Of a DNA stretch of 64,000 nt, positions 23,401 through 35,100 are shown piece after piece. Made by a program: the position numbers and the translations under genes. Under the pieces are notes generated by a model. It was not told the DNA's origin, did no database searches, and worked only from the letters and a program-made list of their open reading frames with translations. Every line of letters begins with the position of its first letter. Position 1 is the stretch's first letter. This DNA is from Branchiostoma floridae (Eukaryota; Chordata; Leptocardii; Amphioxiformes; Branchiostomatidae): positions 4,848,481-4,912,480 of the forward strand of contig NC_049992.1 of the NCBI RefSeq assembly GCF_000003815.2. The letters are read 5' to 3'.

Positions 23401-25433
23401 CTTTGCAGACTTGACCGGGTATTTTTGTCACCCAAAGCTTCATGATTGCTTGAAAAATATCAACTCAATCCTAGTGACGTCTGCAAAGTATATATAAAGC
23501 ACGTATGGCACGTATGACCACTCGGCCCACGTGAACAAAAGTTATTATCTTACCCTCCCATCGAAAGTGATCTGTGTTGCCATGATGCCAGCGATGACAA
23601 CTGCTGCAACGACCAGAAGTCCACATCCCATTGCAAGCCAACAAACTCTGCTGAATTTCCATTTACTCCAAATTTCCACGACACGTTCTGAGATAAAACA
23701 GGTAACAGAGACAAACGTCAGTAAGGATTGAACAAAGGTAGCATCCATTTAAGAATCTGTTTGGCCAACAACCCCTCAAATAGCCAAACACCCTTTGTCG
23801 CCATGGCAACACGCGTTTTAGAGCCATTTTGCCAGATGTAAAAATGTAGATATTGGCCAAGGTTAAGTTTTGCATGACGTTAAATTCAATGTACAATTCA
23901 TAATTATAGACATATGAAATATCTATGTAACTGTAAGATATAGAATATTTTTTTATTCATTAACACATGACAAGGACAATGTGGCGCTCCACTCAAGTTA
24001 TAAAAACCTATTTTAACAGCGCCACATAACAAAATACAATGAATAAATGAACTCAGATAATCAACAGCAACATAGAATAGGTTCAGAGTGGAAAATGTAG
24101 TTTTGCGCTACGTTTTATATCTGCCAAACTAAAAATAGTTCTATCAAGTATTCTTGTGTTCAGGTGTTCACCTTTCCGTCGACAGTCAAATGTATGGTAG
24201 CAAAACTTTGCTTGCTATTGTTAAGTTGTTCCGGTGTATATCATTTTATCAATGTATTTATTTATTTTTTCCATCACAGTGTACGGTATGATGAACGGTA
24301 TGCCATTCCCTTTCATTCACCCTTTTAGTGCCACCTTCAAAAAATCATAACAGACTTCTAAAACAAACATTCAATAAAATTTTATACAAAGGAAGAAGTA
24401 ACTTTTCAGTTGCTGAAAATGCCAAAACAAAATGTTTTTCTGACACAACTTTTTTTCAGATATGGACCTTTGTTGTCGTTTGATGGCTAATTAATTGTCC
24501 ATGCAGATATTTACTCTATAGCGACGAAGAGTGATGAGAAATCAATCTCTTTCAGTCAATTTTCAAAGTTGAAAACATATTTGAAATTTACGTAACAGTG
24601 TCCCTTGTTTGTGTGTCTACAATACGCTATAAAACTGTTTTTTTATGATAGTACATTAGCCTCTAGTCCAGCTTTGCAAGCTTTGGTCCGCTCCCAGCGG
24701 TAGCTAATAATGCTGAATTCCAGGCTTATTGTATACAATACAATGCAATACAATGCAAAGAATTTAAATGTTGTATTTAACGCTGTAACATACCTTTAGC
24801 CCTGTATGCAAAGCTGACTTCCTTAGGATCTTTGTAAGCATCCTCTGGTTTGTCGTAGTCGTGGGAACGAGACTCCTCCTCATATGCTTTGTTTACTTCC
24901 TCAGGCACTTTGTAGCCGTAACAATCCTCTGGGTCTTTGTAGTAATGGGAGCAATGACCTTCCTTATACCCCTCACTGACTTCTTCAGCCTCTCGGTACC
25001 CGTAAGTGTGTTCTGATTCATGTCCCGAACACACCACCACGTGATCTCCGACGTTAAGGTATCGAGGCTTGTCGGTGTGAATGCCAGGAGCGGAATCATA
25101 CGGGCCTGCTTCCGCCTGTTCTCCGACGATGGTGTGTTCATATGCATGCTTCCCACGATAGACAGCCTTGCTTCGGATTTTGAGATCTTTGTCAGCGATG
25201 GAGGAGGATAACTCTTTATTTACTTTCTGGGCATGTTTCCCACGTGTTGGAGTGGGTGTGTATATATTAGGCACTGAGGGTTGATGTCCTGAGCTGCTCT
25301 TTGGGGCGGTCACATCTTTCTCTTTGGTATTTTTCAGTGCCTTCTGAAACTTTGAGCTCGGTGTTGTGACGCCCACACTTTCCCTTTTTGTGTGCTCTTG
25401 TTCCGACGGCGGCGTGGTCTCGGTTGTCGCCAT
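20316..25433 (-). CDS. Gene C: complete type II transmembrane protein with 3 EGF domains and a C-type lectin domain
   Basis: Exons in coding order: 24794-25433, 23554-23687, 23110-23314, 22858-22968, 22566-22676, 22274-22384, 21467-21637, 20750-20925, 20316-20417. They sum to 1761 nt in one frame, 586 aa plus TAA. Order: cytoplasmic tail (about 1-213), transmembrane segment (about 225-250), stalk to about 326, three calcium-binding-type EGFs (about 327-437), C-type lectin domain to the end. Inferred role: surface pattern-recognition or adhesion receptor. It is the cleanest family member here and the best template for the others. The lectin site reads EPS instead of EPN but keeps WND, so sugar binding may be altered. 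Confidence 0.85.
20750..20925 (-). CDS. Gene C lectin domain exon 2
   Basis: 176-nt exon, donor AAG|GTGCGT. It encodes PLIWLGLRK (the WIGL element), [20 protein letters not shown] and [10 protein letters not shown]. The residue after GEP is Ser where paralogues A and B have Asn, and the loop after it is longer than in B. EPN is the mannose-type signature, so this copy departs from it. Confidence 0.88.
21467..21637 (-). CDS. Gene C lectin domain exon 1
   Basis: 171-nt exon, phase 1 at both ends. It encodes [19 protein letters not shown], then [18 protein letters not shown] and [14 protein letters not shown]. The CPxxW, HCYKL and GAxLxSI elements are the N-terminal half of a long-form C-type lectin domain. 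Confidence 0.87.
22274..22968 (-). CDS. Gene C EGF exon array (3 exons)
   Basis: Three 111-nt phase 1-1 exons: 22858-22968, 22566-22676 and 22274-22384. Each encodes a 37-residue EGF of the form D-[LI]-D-E-C-x4[26 protein letters not shown] with all six cysteines, the calcium-binding N-terminal D-x-D-E and the C-x-N-x4-Y-x-C hydroxylation consensus. The second and third exons, with their upstream introns, form a 292-bp direct repeat that is almost identical, so one copy is recent. Confidence 0.92.
23110..23314 (-). CDS. Gene C stalk exon
   Basis: 205-nt exon encoding [18 protein letters not shown] and onward, with [11 protein letters not shown] and [12 protein letters not shown]. It has several N-glycosylation sequons and no cysteine. 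It begins in phase 0 and ends in phase 1, as in gene A. Confidence 0.87.
23554..23687 (-). CDS. Gene C transmembrane exon
   Basis: 134-nt exon between cag/AACGTG and AGG|GTAAG, two codons shorter than in paralogues. It encodes [13 protein letters not shown], then [20 protein letters not shown], then [12 protein letters not shown] single hydrophobic span with basic residues before it fits type II orientation. Confidence 0.9.
24794..25433 (-). CDS. Gene C cytoplasmic-tail exon with start codon
   Basis: The ATG at 25433 lies two bases after the acceptor. It encodes 213 aa plus one base. It starts [14 protein letters not shown] and contains [45 protein letters not shown] and two 28-residue modules beginning YGYREAEEV and YGYKVPEEV, then [15 protein letters not shown]. 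There are three YxxP motifs (YKDP, YKVP, YKDP). The exon ends at AAAG|GTATGT. Confidence 0.88.
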
Positions 25434-26180
25434 TCCTGCACGCAAAAAAGGGGACCCTTAATCAGAATTGTCTCACATAATGAATATCATTCATAGCTTT
25501 TTGAGGTCTGATGTTAACAGAAAAACACACTATGGAATAAAATCTTCTTGACGAGGGTCATGAATATATGGACAAAGTACGTGACTCGTATCACATGAGG
25601 GCAAAATATACATGTTTCGGGGAAAAAAGTCATCTATGCCACTGTCATGTGTAGATTTGATAATTTGATAATGTTTCCAATTTGTACAATATTATATAAA
25701 TAACGCCTAATATCAAATGAATGGTCTCTGTACATCATGTGCTGAAAACAGCAACAAATGTCAAAGGCCTTCATGGAAAATTGAAACAAAAACGCACATT
25801 GCTTTTAACCCACTTAACGTTAGTTATTTAATAACCTTTATCCGTAGGGTAACCTATATCCGTTGTATATAAAAATAGGATATTTTGGGATCGTTAAGTC
25901 GATGGAGGGTAGTTTCACACTGCAATATTTTTAAAATGTTGATATTTGAAACCCACGTCGTTGACCTGAAATCTCTAAATACTCATTTTTTTTACAGCAA
26001 CGAATCTAGGTTACCCCACGGATTAAAGTGAACTAGCGTTACGCATATTGCAAACACGCCTACACCTCGTGCTATTTGACGTCTTGGAATGTTGACGTTA
26101 AATCGTTTAAGAACGAAAACAAAAATTAATTTTGACTAGAAAAGAATTCTTTGGAAGGGAAATCTGACGGCTAGAAATAC

Positions 26181-26340
26181 CTTAGTTTGATGTCACACAA
26201 CAATCGCTGCGACCGAACATTCCAAACACAAGACTTAACAGCAAGGGTTTTGTAAAGCGCTGTTGCTTCGGTAAAGAAGAAAGCACACCTAGACTCATTT
26301 AGAATCACATCTGCATATGAAACAAAAGTGCACCCACGTC
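26181..26340 (-). other. Gene C noncoding first exon, start approximate
   Basis: The donor AACTAAG|GTATTTC at 26181 matches the donor of gene D at 18356. The upstream boundary is an estimate from the TATA-like box. Confidence 0.65.
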
Positions 26341-26365
26341 CAAAATATGATGTCGTCATCCAACC

Positions 26366-26408
26366 TCTTATACAAGAAACCCGGCTCAAGAACTGTGCCC
26401 AAATAAGG
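26366..26408 (-). promoter_or_regulatory. Gene C core promoter: CArG and TATA boxes
   Basis: CCTTATTTGG at 26399-26408 and TATAAGAG at about 26366-26373 on the minus strand. The distal inverted motif acgtgattgcacgt at 26489-26502 is 81 bp upstream, as in D. Confidence 0.65.
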
Positions 26409-27817
26409 ACAGCGTCAGCTGAGTTCTGAGAATAATTTGGCTTTCAAAATATGGCTGGGAGGATTTCTTTTAATATGTATATCTGCGTACGTGATTGCAC
26501 GTTTCATCGTGTACCGTAATGCAGCTTTCACGTAAACAAGCTGCTAGGGGACCTAAACATACACTTCTTCTTCCCTACATTGAAGTCCATCTGCCACCAA
26601 AAAGATCAGAGCATGTCCAGGACACAAGGTACACATACCGGGACCTCTGCTGCAATACCAACGTCACACACTAGGGGGCCAAAAGTGCACATTGACCTTC
26701 GTCTTAGTCCTTGACCTTCGTCTATCCCACCTTACATTTTAGTACAAATATCAATGTAATTCACAAAATGTTTTACAAAAATATATGAATTAAGCTAAGA
26801 ATTTCCACTTAGAATGAAAATGGCACAGAAAACACAGGCTGAAGATCGCGGGTACACTTGGTGTATTGAACATCGCAAATTTCTACGTCATCATACAATA
26901 CTCATATTGCTAGCCATGTGATTGATAAAAAATGTACTCAACTTGCGCAGAATAATAGTACATATTCTACCTTGAGCTTTAGAAAAAAAGTAGCGGCTCT
27001 TTTCTGTGTAGGGATCTCAACCAGTGTGCTTAATTCCACAACTTCAACACTTTAGAAACGAATGCCATTTCAGATTCTTTAATAATATCACACAAGTTCT
27101 TTGGCAACTTCCATTTCTGCTTGTTAACTTAATGTTAACAATAAAGTGATTCTGCCCTAAGCCAATTTGGAATTCACATGCATGTATAGCACCAGGTGCT
27201 TCTTTTCAACACTATACCATGAGTAGAGAAGTTAGAATTATTATCATTTAATATCAATAAACAGCGTTAAACAGAACTAAATGCACTTAGTTTTCTACAT
27301 GTAGGCTGTCCTATTTCTTTAGTTACAACTTTGACACTATAATTATAAATGTTCAACAATTTGTTATCAGCTCCTGGGTTATTTTCATAATCAACAGTCA
27401 AGCTATAAACTACAGAGGAATTGGCATTTGTAATTTCAAAATTTCTTTTCTGTGCAGTACTATTATTACATCATGACTTAGTTCTTATAAAAGTTTGCAA
27501 GTTTAAAATCTTTGTTCTTCGCACTAGTTACATTGCGCAATAAGAGAAAAAACATAATTACTGCGGCTTGCAATATGTTTGTCACTTTAATACAAGCCTC
27601 ACTGCTGCTATGTTCCTGTTATACCAACCCTCTGTAGTCTTGCTACTTATTACTATAGTTTGCAAGTAAATCTGCACATAAGTAGAAGTGATATGATTTA
27701 ACACCACTTTTGTTGTCTTAAGCATATCAAAAAGGTAAAATAGCTGCAACTGGTCTAGTCCAAAACTCATCTCTCTAAACTATTGGTAATAGTAATGAGT
27801 TTGTGTCATCATAAAAA
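26409..27817 (-). repeat. Upstream block of gene C, partner of 18616-20095
   Basis: Matches the DNA upstream of gene D, with the best match from 26995 to 27817. The proximal part (26560-26720) also resembles upstream DNA of genes A (59290-59440) and E (61640-61760), so it belonged to the ancestral family promoter region. Confidence 0.75.
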
Positions 27818-29050
27818 TTAATCTCTTGAAGATTTCATCATCCTTGATATGAAATTTTTTTTATTCATGCAGAACTGGGTAGGAGGTATCTTGGATCTGT
27901 TCATTGCATTCACAGAAATTTGCTGCCAAGCAGGTGTGAATCGAACGGCAAACTGCCCCCCCCCCTCGTCTGAGGTACACAGCGAACAGAAGCGACTTAT
28001 GTCCAATGCATCAATGGAAACATCTTGCTGACACTAATCAGATTCTGTAGCGTTTGTACTTAGATTTTGTTTCTAGCAATAAGACCATAAATCAAAATAA
28101 ATAGACGTATGGAAAGAATATTTCATGGTTGTTCATAACTGAAAGTCAAGGTCGCGGACATTACGATGACTTGTCACATCTATGGGTGGGTACCGGTATA
28201 GAAAATTTAGGTCCAGAAGATCAGGTTTAAGTCCGGACTTGAACCTGGACATGATTCAGTATATGAAAACTTGTGAATGAACGATACTAAACACAATGGT
28301 TCATTTCGCTATAAAGAATTGCGGAGTATTCGACTCCCACTGGGGTTTCAAAAGCCTACAATGCTAACTGCCATTGTATGATTGACTGTAAAACTTGCTC
28401 TACATTACGTACGATGTTGGTCAAAACAAACATACTTCGATGGAAGGGAGAATCTTTTTCATCCACTCTTCGTGCTTCTCTGGTCGCTTTTGCAGCACCA
28501 GTGCGTACTTTTTACGCCAACTTGGATGTGACTTTGATGTTACAATTAAAAAAAAAAAAAAACAATATACGTACACAAAGTAAAGTGCTTACCAACAAGA
28601 TTTCGATCAATCCTTAACATAAAGTTGACTACCGCCACAGATAAACTTATATTCTGGGATGTCCCTTTTTTGACTACTTGCAAATGAAATCATATTTTCT
28701 GCTGCAGTCGCCGTCTGCATTTTCCGTATAGCAACAAGACTTTATGTATTATGTGAGCTAATAATGTGCTTCGTTATTGTCCATATGGACAAAGTAAATG
28801 CCATGTTGGACATGCAAGTGACCTTTGACATCTAGTTCAATGCTAAGTGACAACCTTCTATTTGAATGGATACTGAAATGCCTAACATCGCGATTACGGT
28901 CAAATTTCTTCAATACTGCAATGCAAGGGTGGATTGATTATTTTTTACATCCACTCTTTCTCCATTTGCTTCGATGATGGAAAGCCTATCCACTGCTATC
29001 ATGCTGGGACCCCAAACACGCAGTACCATTCAATACTGGCTTGTATGTCA
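27818..29050. other. Intergenic region between genes C and B
   Basis: Downstream of gene B and upstream of gene C. It holds a short poly-C run at about 27957-27965, a hAT-MITE fragment at 28187-28345 and a poly-A run at about 28547-28562. No gene or RNA is recognised. Confidence 0.6.
28187..28345 (-). mobile_element. Fragment of the hAT-type MITE
   Basis: It starts gggtgggtaccggtat, then has the GGTCCAG/GACCTG-rich interior and a region ending near ctcccactgg. It matches one end of the complete element at 30087-30503 in reverse. The other end is missing. Confidence 0.7.
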
Positions 29051-29152
29051 CTATTTTGACTTTTCGCAAATGTAAGGAAATGTCTCTTTGCACTTGTTGT
29101 CATTCCATCTTCCGTATGTCCATCTCAGGGTGTTTGTCCAGTTTTTGCCGGT
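29051..29152 (-). CDS. Gene B lectin domain exon 3 and stop codon
   Basis: Encodes [18 protein letters not shown], then [15 protein letters not shown] and stop TAG at 29051-29053. WND and the last two cysteines are intact. Confidence 0.88.
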   Translation of the reverse strand, partial: TGKNWTNTLRWTYGRWNDNKCKETFPYICEKSK

Positions 29153-32100
29153 CTGTGGGAAATGTTAGATACGAAACATGGTTACTTTATTCAGCACGAC
29201 TCCTACACAGTCTCCCATGCAAAAAGCAAATTTTAAAAAGCACATGCTCTACTAATATTCAGAGATATCGTTACTTTTTTATGATAGAAGGGATCACTCA
29301 CCTTAGACCATATGTTCACACAGTCCTCTCCACCGTTCCAGAAATCGTTGTTAGGCTCACCATGGTCCCAATTCTGATAGCTGAATCGTGATCCATCATT
29401 CCACTTCCAAGCTCTCCCATTCTTACGAAGTCCAATCCAGACACCTTTATCAGGGGCTGTAGAGAAGTAAATGGAAATGATCTGTCTGTGAATAGTATCT
29501 GTTACAGCAGTACTATACTCATACTGCTCAACAGTCGTTATAAAAGTTATACATGGGAGATTTAACAACATTTTGAAAAAAAATCAAGTTCATACTACGT
29601 CGATGAAGGTTTGACATTCAGGTAATAAGATATTCCAAAAAGCAATTGCTCAAGCAAGTGGTTATGATTTTGGAAACGGTCAGACGTTTCAACTAACATC
29701 CACCATTCGTCAGTGACACTAAAATGTCCAATAGGAAACGTTGTATTGTAAGACAATTTTAAGCTAAAGGCAATTTGGATTCCAAGAGGAAATAAAAGGT
29801 AAGGAAAAGTCAAGCTGAAGACAAGTTTGGATTTCATCCATAGTTAGAGTATAAAAGACCTGTTTCTTCCAGATCACTTCAGTGTCACTGACGAAAACTA
29901 GTGGATGCCAGTTGAAACGTCTGACCGTGTCCAAATCATATCCAGTTGCCTGAGTAACTGCTTTTTGGAACAAGTCATGATCAATAATACTAATCTGTTG
30001 ATTCTCTAACGTCTCATATAATCTATCCTATAATCAACTTGACGACTGAGGCACCAGAAAAAAAATGGCCAAACAGTTCCCTCCACTAGGGGTGGGTACC
30101 GGTATGCTGCACAAAACCGATTTTTCTTATTGGACCGGTCCGGAAAAAACGGACCTAAAGAAAATTAGGTGGACCAGATGTTGGACCTATTGGAATAAGA
30201 ACAGATTACTTGATCAGGATTTCACACGATTTGGCGCTTGCAGGTCGACGAAAATAACAAGAGCGAAGTAGAGAGAATCATTTCTACCAAGTTCTACAGC
30301 CAATCGTACAGAGGCAGCTAGTCTTGTCTGATCTTAAAACGCCAGTGTGAGTCTAATACTCTACCAAATACATTTCTTTGTTGTAAAATAGACACATTTT
30401 TCACATACTGAATAAGGTCCCGGTTCAGGTCCGAACCTGGACCAGATCCTCTGGACCTGGACCGGACCTGGACCTGAATTTTCTGTACCGGTACCCACAC
30501 CTACCCTCCACTCTTCTCGGTTTTCTGGTCTTCTTAATGTTTTAACTAGTATCATGTCTGTCCAGTCTCTGATGTTATCCTCCCATCCTTTCAGTGCCTA
30601 CCCCTCTGTCTTTCTCCCTGGGTGGTTCCTTGTATGATAGTTTTGGCTCTTTCCGATGTCTCAGTGATGGAATTTTTTTATCACACTTTTTCTAAATCTT
30701 AGAAGCACCAAATTAGATGTATATTGTTGTGGAAAAAAATCAAATCTCTCAGACTAATTAAGGCCTTGTAACATTTAATCATCTGTTAACTACCCACCAT
30801 TAGAGATAAGACCTTTAATGAAGTAGTTCTCCTCCTTGCTTGTGATGGATGCCAGATAGGCACCATTTCTCCTACACCTGTATGCTGCATCATGCCAGGT
30901 GACTTTGTATCTCATTAAAACGTAGCATTTGTTGTTGTGTTCCCTCAATCCTCTTTGACATTTTTTGGCTGCAACGAAACAGTAAATGCAGTGAGCGAAC
31001 GCCAGATGGGCTTAGATGGTTGCAGTAAAGCATTGGCTCTAGAGCAGCTGACGTTGTCTCTAAAGTTACGCAACCTAATTACACAAGTTGGTCAAAGTGT
31101 AAAAATAAGAATGCAAATGCTAAGAATACTTCAAGTAAATAAAGGAACTATAAAATATAGATAACTCACCTTGCTTACAGTTCTGTCCAGTCCATCCAGG
31201 TGAGCAGGTGCATTTGTAGCCGCCATCTTTGTTCACACAGCGACCATGTTGGCATGGTTTCCTGCTACACTCGTTGATGTCTTCGTGTTAAAGAAAGAAA
31301 TATCATTAATAGATGTGCACATTACTGCAACAAGAGAGAGAGAGAGTAAAGAAAAGGAAGGATGAAAATTCGATAATGTTTGCAAAGTGTATGACAGCCA
31401 CGAAAAAAATCTATCACCTTCCTGACAGTTCTGTCCAGTCCATCCAGGTGAGCAGGCACATTTGTAGCCACCATCTTTGTTCACACAGCGTCCATGTTGG
31501 CATGGGTTCCTGGTGCACTCGTCAATGTCTGTGTAATTAATGACATATTGTGTGAATACTAGCTCAGTTTTAGATTTGAGATGCTGAATTTGTACGGATA
31601 GAAGAATGAGAACTAACCTCGCTGGCAGTTCTGTCAGAAAGCACAAGACAAGCTTTAGAAGTCTAGGTAATAACTTACCATGTTTACAGTTCTGTCCAGT
31701 CCATCCAGGTGAGCAGGTACATTTGTAGTTGCCATCTTTGTTCACACAGCGACCATGTTGGCATGGGTTCCTGGTACACTCGTCAATGTCTGTGTTATAC
31801 ATAAGATATTTTGCCATTTCTAACTCTGAGGGAGTCAATGTTAGATTAAAGATACACAATGTGACAGGACAAGACTAGAAGTCTAGGAAATAAATTACCT
31901 TGATCACAGGCCTGTCCAGTCCATCCAGGTGAGCAGGTACATTTGTAGCCATCATTTTTGTTCACACAGCGTCCATGTTGGCATGGGTTCTTGGTGCACT
32001 CGTCAATGTCTGTGTTATGCATAAACTATTTTGTCTTTTCTAACTCTGAGGGGTTCAATGTTAGATTGAAGATACACAATGTGACAGGACAAGACTAGCA

Positions 32101-35100
32101 GTCTAGGAAATAAATTACCTTGATCACAGGCCTGTCCAGTCCATCCAGGTGAGCAGGTACATTTGTAGCCACCATCTTTGTTCACACAGCGTCCATGTTG
32201 GCATGGGTTCCTGGTACACTCGTCAATGTCTGTGTAATGAATAAAATATTGTGCCATAAAGGAGTCAATGTTAGATTGCATACATAGAATGTGAAAGACG
32301 AATCTAGAAATCTAGAAAATAACTTACCATGGTTACAGTACTTTCCAGTCCATCCAGGTGAGCAGGTACATTTGTAGCCGCCATCCTTGTTTACACAGCG
32401 TCCATGTTGACATGGGTTCTTGGCATATTCTTCTTTGTCTGTGTGAACATTACAATTTGAAAGTCTGTTGAAGGCGGAGCCAAGGACTTATTTAAGCAAG
32501 CATCCAATGAACATTGGACAAAGGAAATAAAGATAGCTTAGGGTCTAGCTCAGACCAATTGCCTTTCAGTAAGTGTATATTTGTTTACTCCGAACAGAAA
32601 TGTATAAGTATAACATAAAACGTATAGAAAGTAAACTGAAATAAATTCAAATGTAAGTGTAAACAGAAGCCCAAGAGTTGTCGCATCTAAAATATATTGA
32701 CATAGATAGATAGATTCACTTCCTGTCATACCTAAACCACAAAACGTTAACATAGACTAACCTGTAATCTGGTAGACCTCATTTGCATGAGGCCCGCCTT
32801 CGCCGTCTGCTTTACAGGCTGTGGAACGGCCGTACTTCTTGTAGGTGTTGATCCCATCAGCAGATCCAAAACACTGTCCGCCATGCTGTACAGCAAACGT
32901 GGTAAAGCCACGAGAAACTGCAACCTGGTAACACTTGTCTATGGCGTTGGTACGTCTTATGTAGCGGCCATCTAGTCGTGGATCTGTCTTCTCGAGTATT
33001 GAGATGGCCCGGGCACTCGGCACGTCCTTCCAGCATCCCAGGCTGGTGTACCCACAGCTCTTCCTCCCTGTGTGAGGAAGAAGATTTTACTGTAAACCCC
33101 AAGCAAAAAACATCCTCGGTGTGAGAAGAAACTGATTTTAAGCTATCAAGGTCTACATAAAGGCAATGATATTAGAAGAAGCAATGAGTTTATTCCCATC
33201 AAGGTTGATTGTTCCTTTCTTAAGAAATGCAAGACATATATTTCTATCACAAAAGAAGGGCCTATTTAAAGCAACTCACTTTGCTGACAGTTCTTTCCAG
33301 TCCATCCAAGTGAGCAGGTACATTTATAGCCGCCATCTTTGTTCACACAGCGTCCATGTTTGCATGGGTTCCTGGTACACTGGTCAATGTCTGTGTAATG
33401 AATAGAATATTGTGTCATAAATGAGTCAATGTTAGGTTGCATATACAGAATGTGAAAGGATAAAACTAGAAGTCAGGGAAATAAATTACCTTGGTTACAG
33501 TTCTGTCCAGTCCATCCAGGTGAGCAGGTACAATTGAAGCCGCCATCTTTGTTCACACAGCGTCCATGTTGGCATGTGGTCCTTGTACACTCGTTGATGT
33601 CTGTGTGATTAATAAAATATTGTTTTATTGTTAACTGTGAAAATAGCTGAAGTTTAGATAGTAGCTAGATGCTGAGTGTGTAAGAATAGAACCGTCAAGA
33701 AAAGACAAACTCGCCTTGCTGACAGTTCTGTCCAGTCCATCCAGGTGAGCAGGTACATTGGTAGCCGCCATCCTTGTTCACACGGCGACCATGTTGGCAT
33801 GGGTTCCTGTTACACTCGTCAATGTCTGTGAAATGAAAAAAAATATTGTGTCAGAAAGGAGTCAACGTTAGATTGCATATACTGAATGTGAAAGCACAAG
33901 ACTAGCACTAGAAGTCTAGGAAATAACTTACCACGGTTACAGTTCTGTCCAGTCAGTCCAGGTGAGCAGGTACATGTGTAGCCGCCATCTTTGTTCACAC
34001 AGCGTCCATGTTGGCACGGGATCCTTGTACACTCGTTGATGTCTGTGTGATTAATAAAAGATTGCTTTATTGTTACCTGTGAAAATAGCTAAAGTTTAGA
34101 TAGTAGCCAAATGCTGAATGTGTAAGAATAGAACAGTCCAGAAAAGAAAAACTCGCTTTGCTGACAGTTCTGTCCAGTCCATCCAGGTGAGCAGGTACAA
34201 TTGAAGCCACCATCTTTGTTCACACAGCGCCCATGTTGGCATGGGTTCTTGGTGCACTCGTCAATATCTGTGTTATGCATAGAATATTTTGTCATTTCTA
34301 ACTCTGAGGGAGGCAATGTTAGATTGAAGATACACAATGTGATAGGGCAAGACTAGAAGTCTAGTTAATAAATCACCTTGATCACAGGCCTGTCCAGTCC
34401 ATCCAGGTGTGCAGGTACATTTGTAGCCACCATCTTTGTTCACACAGCGTCCATGTTGGCATGGGTTCTTGGTACACTCGTCAATGTCTGTGTAATGAAT
34501 AAAATATTGTGCCATAAAGGAGTCAATGTTAGATTGCATACACAGAATGTGAAAGACGAATCTAGAAATCTAGAAAATAACTTACCATGGTTACAGTTCT
34601 TTCCAGTCCATCCATGTGAGCAGGTACATTTGTATCCGCCGTCTTTGTTCACACAGCGTCCGTGATGGCATAGGGTCCTTGTACACTCGTTGATGTCTGT
34701 GTGATTAATAAAAAATTGTTTTATTGTTAGCTGTGAAAATAGCTAAAGTTTAGATAGCAGATTCTGAATGTGGAAGAATAGATCAGTCTAGAAAAGAAAA
34801 ACTCGCCTTGCTGAGAGTTCTGTCCAGTCCATCCAGGTGAGCAGGTACATTTGTAGCCACCATCTTTATTTACACAGTGTCCATGTTGGCATGGGTTCTT
34901 GGTACACTCGTTGATGTCTGTGAATTGAAAAAAATATTTTGTCAGAAAGGAGTCAATGTTAGATTGCATATACTGAATGTGAAAGCACAAGACTAGCACT
35001 AGAAGTCTAGGTAATAACTTACCATGGTTACAGTTCTGTCCAGTCCATCCAGGTGAGCAGGTACATTTGTAGCCACCATCTTTGTTCACACAGCGTCCAT

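Noticed and set aside
29233-29571. Reading the single lectin-exon ORF as a small standalone gene
   Set aside because: The flanks are intron. The conserved splice sites and phase join it to the neighbouring lectin exons of gene B.
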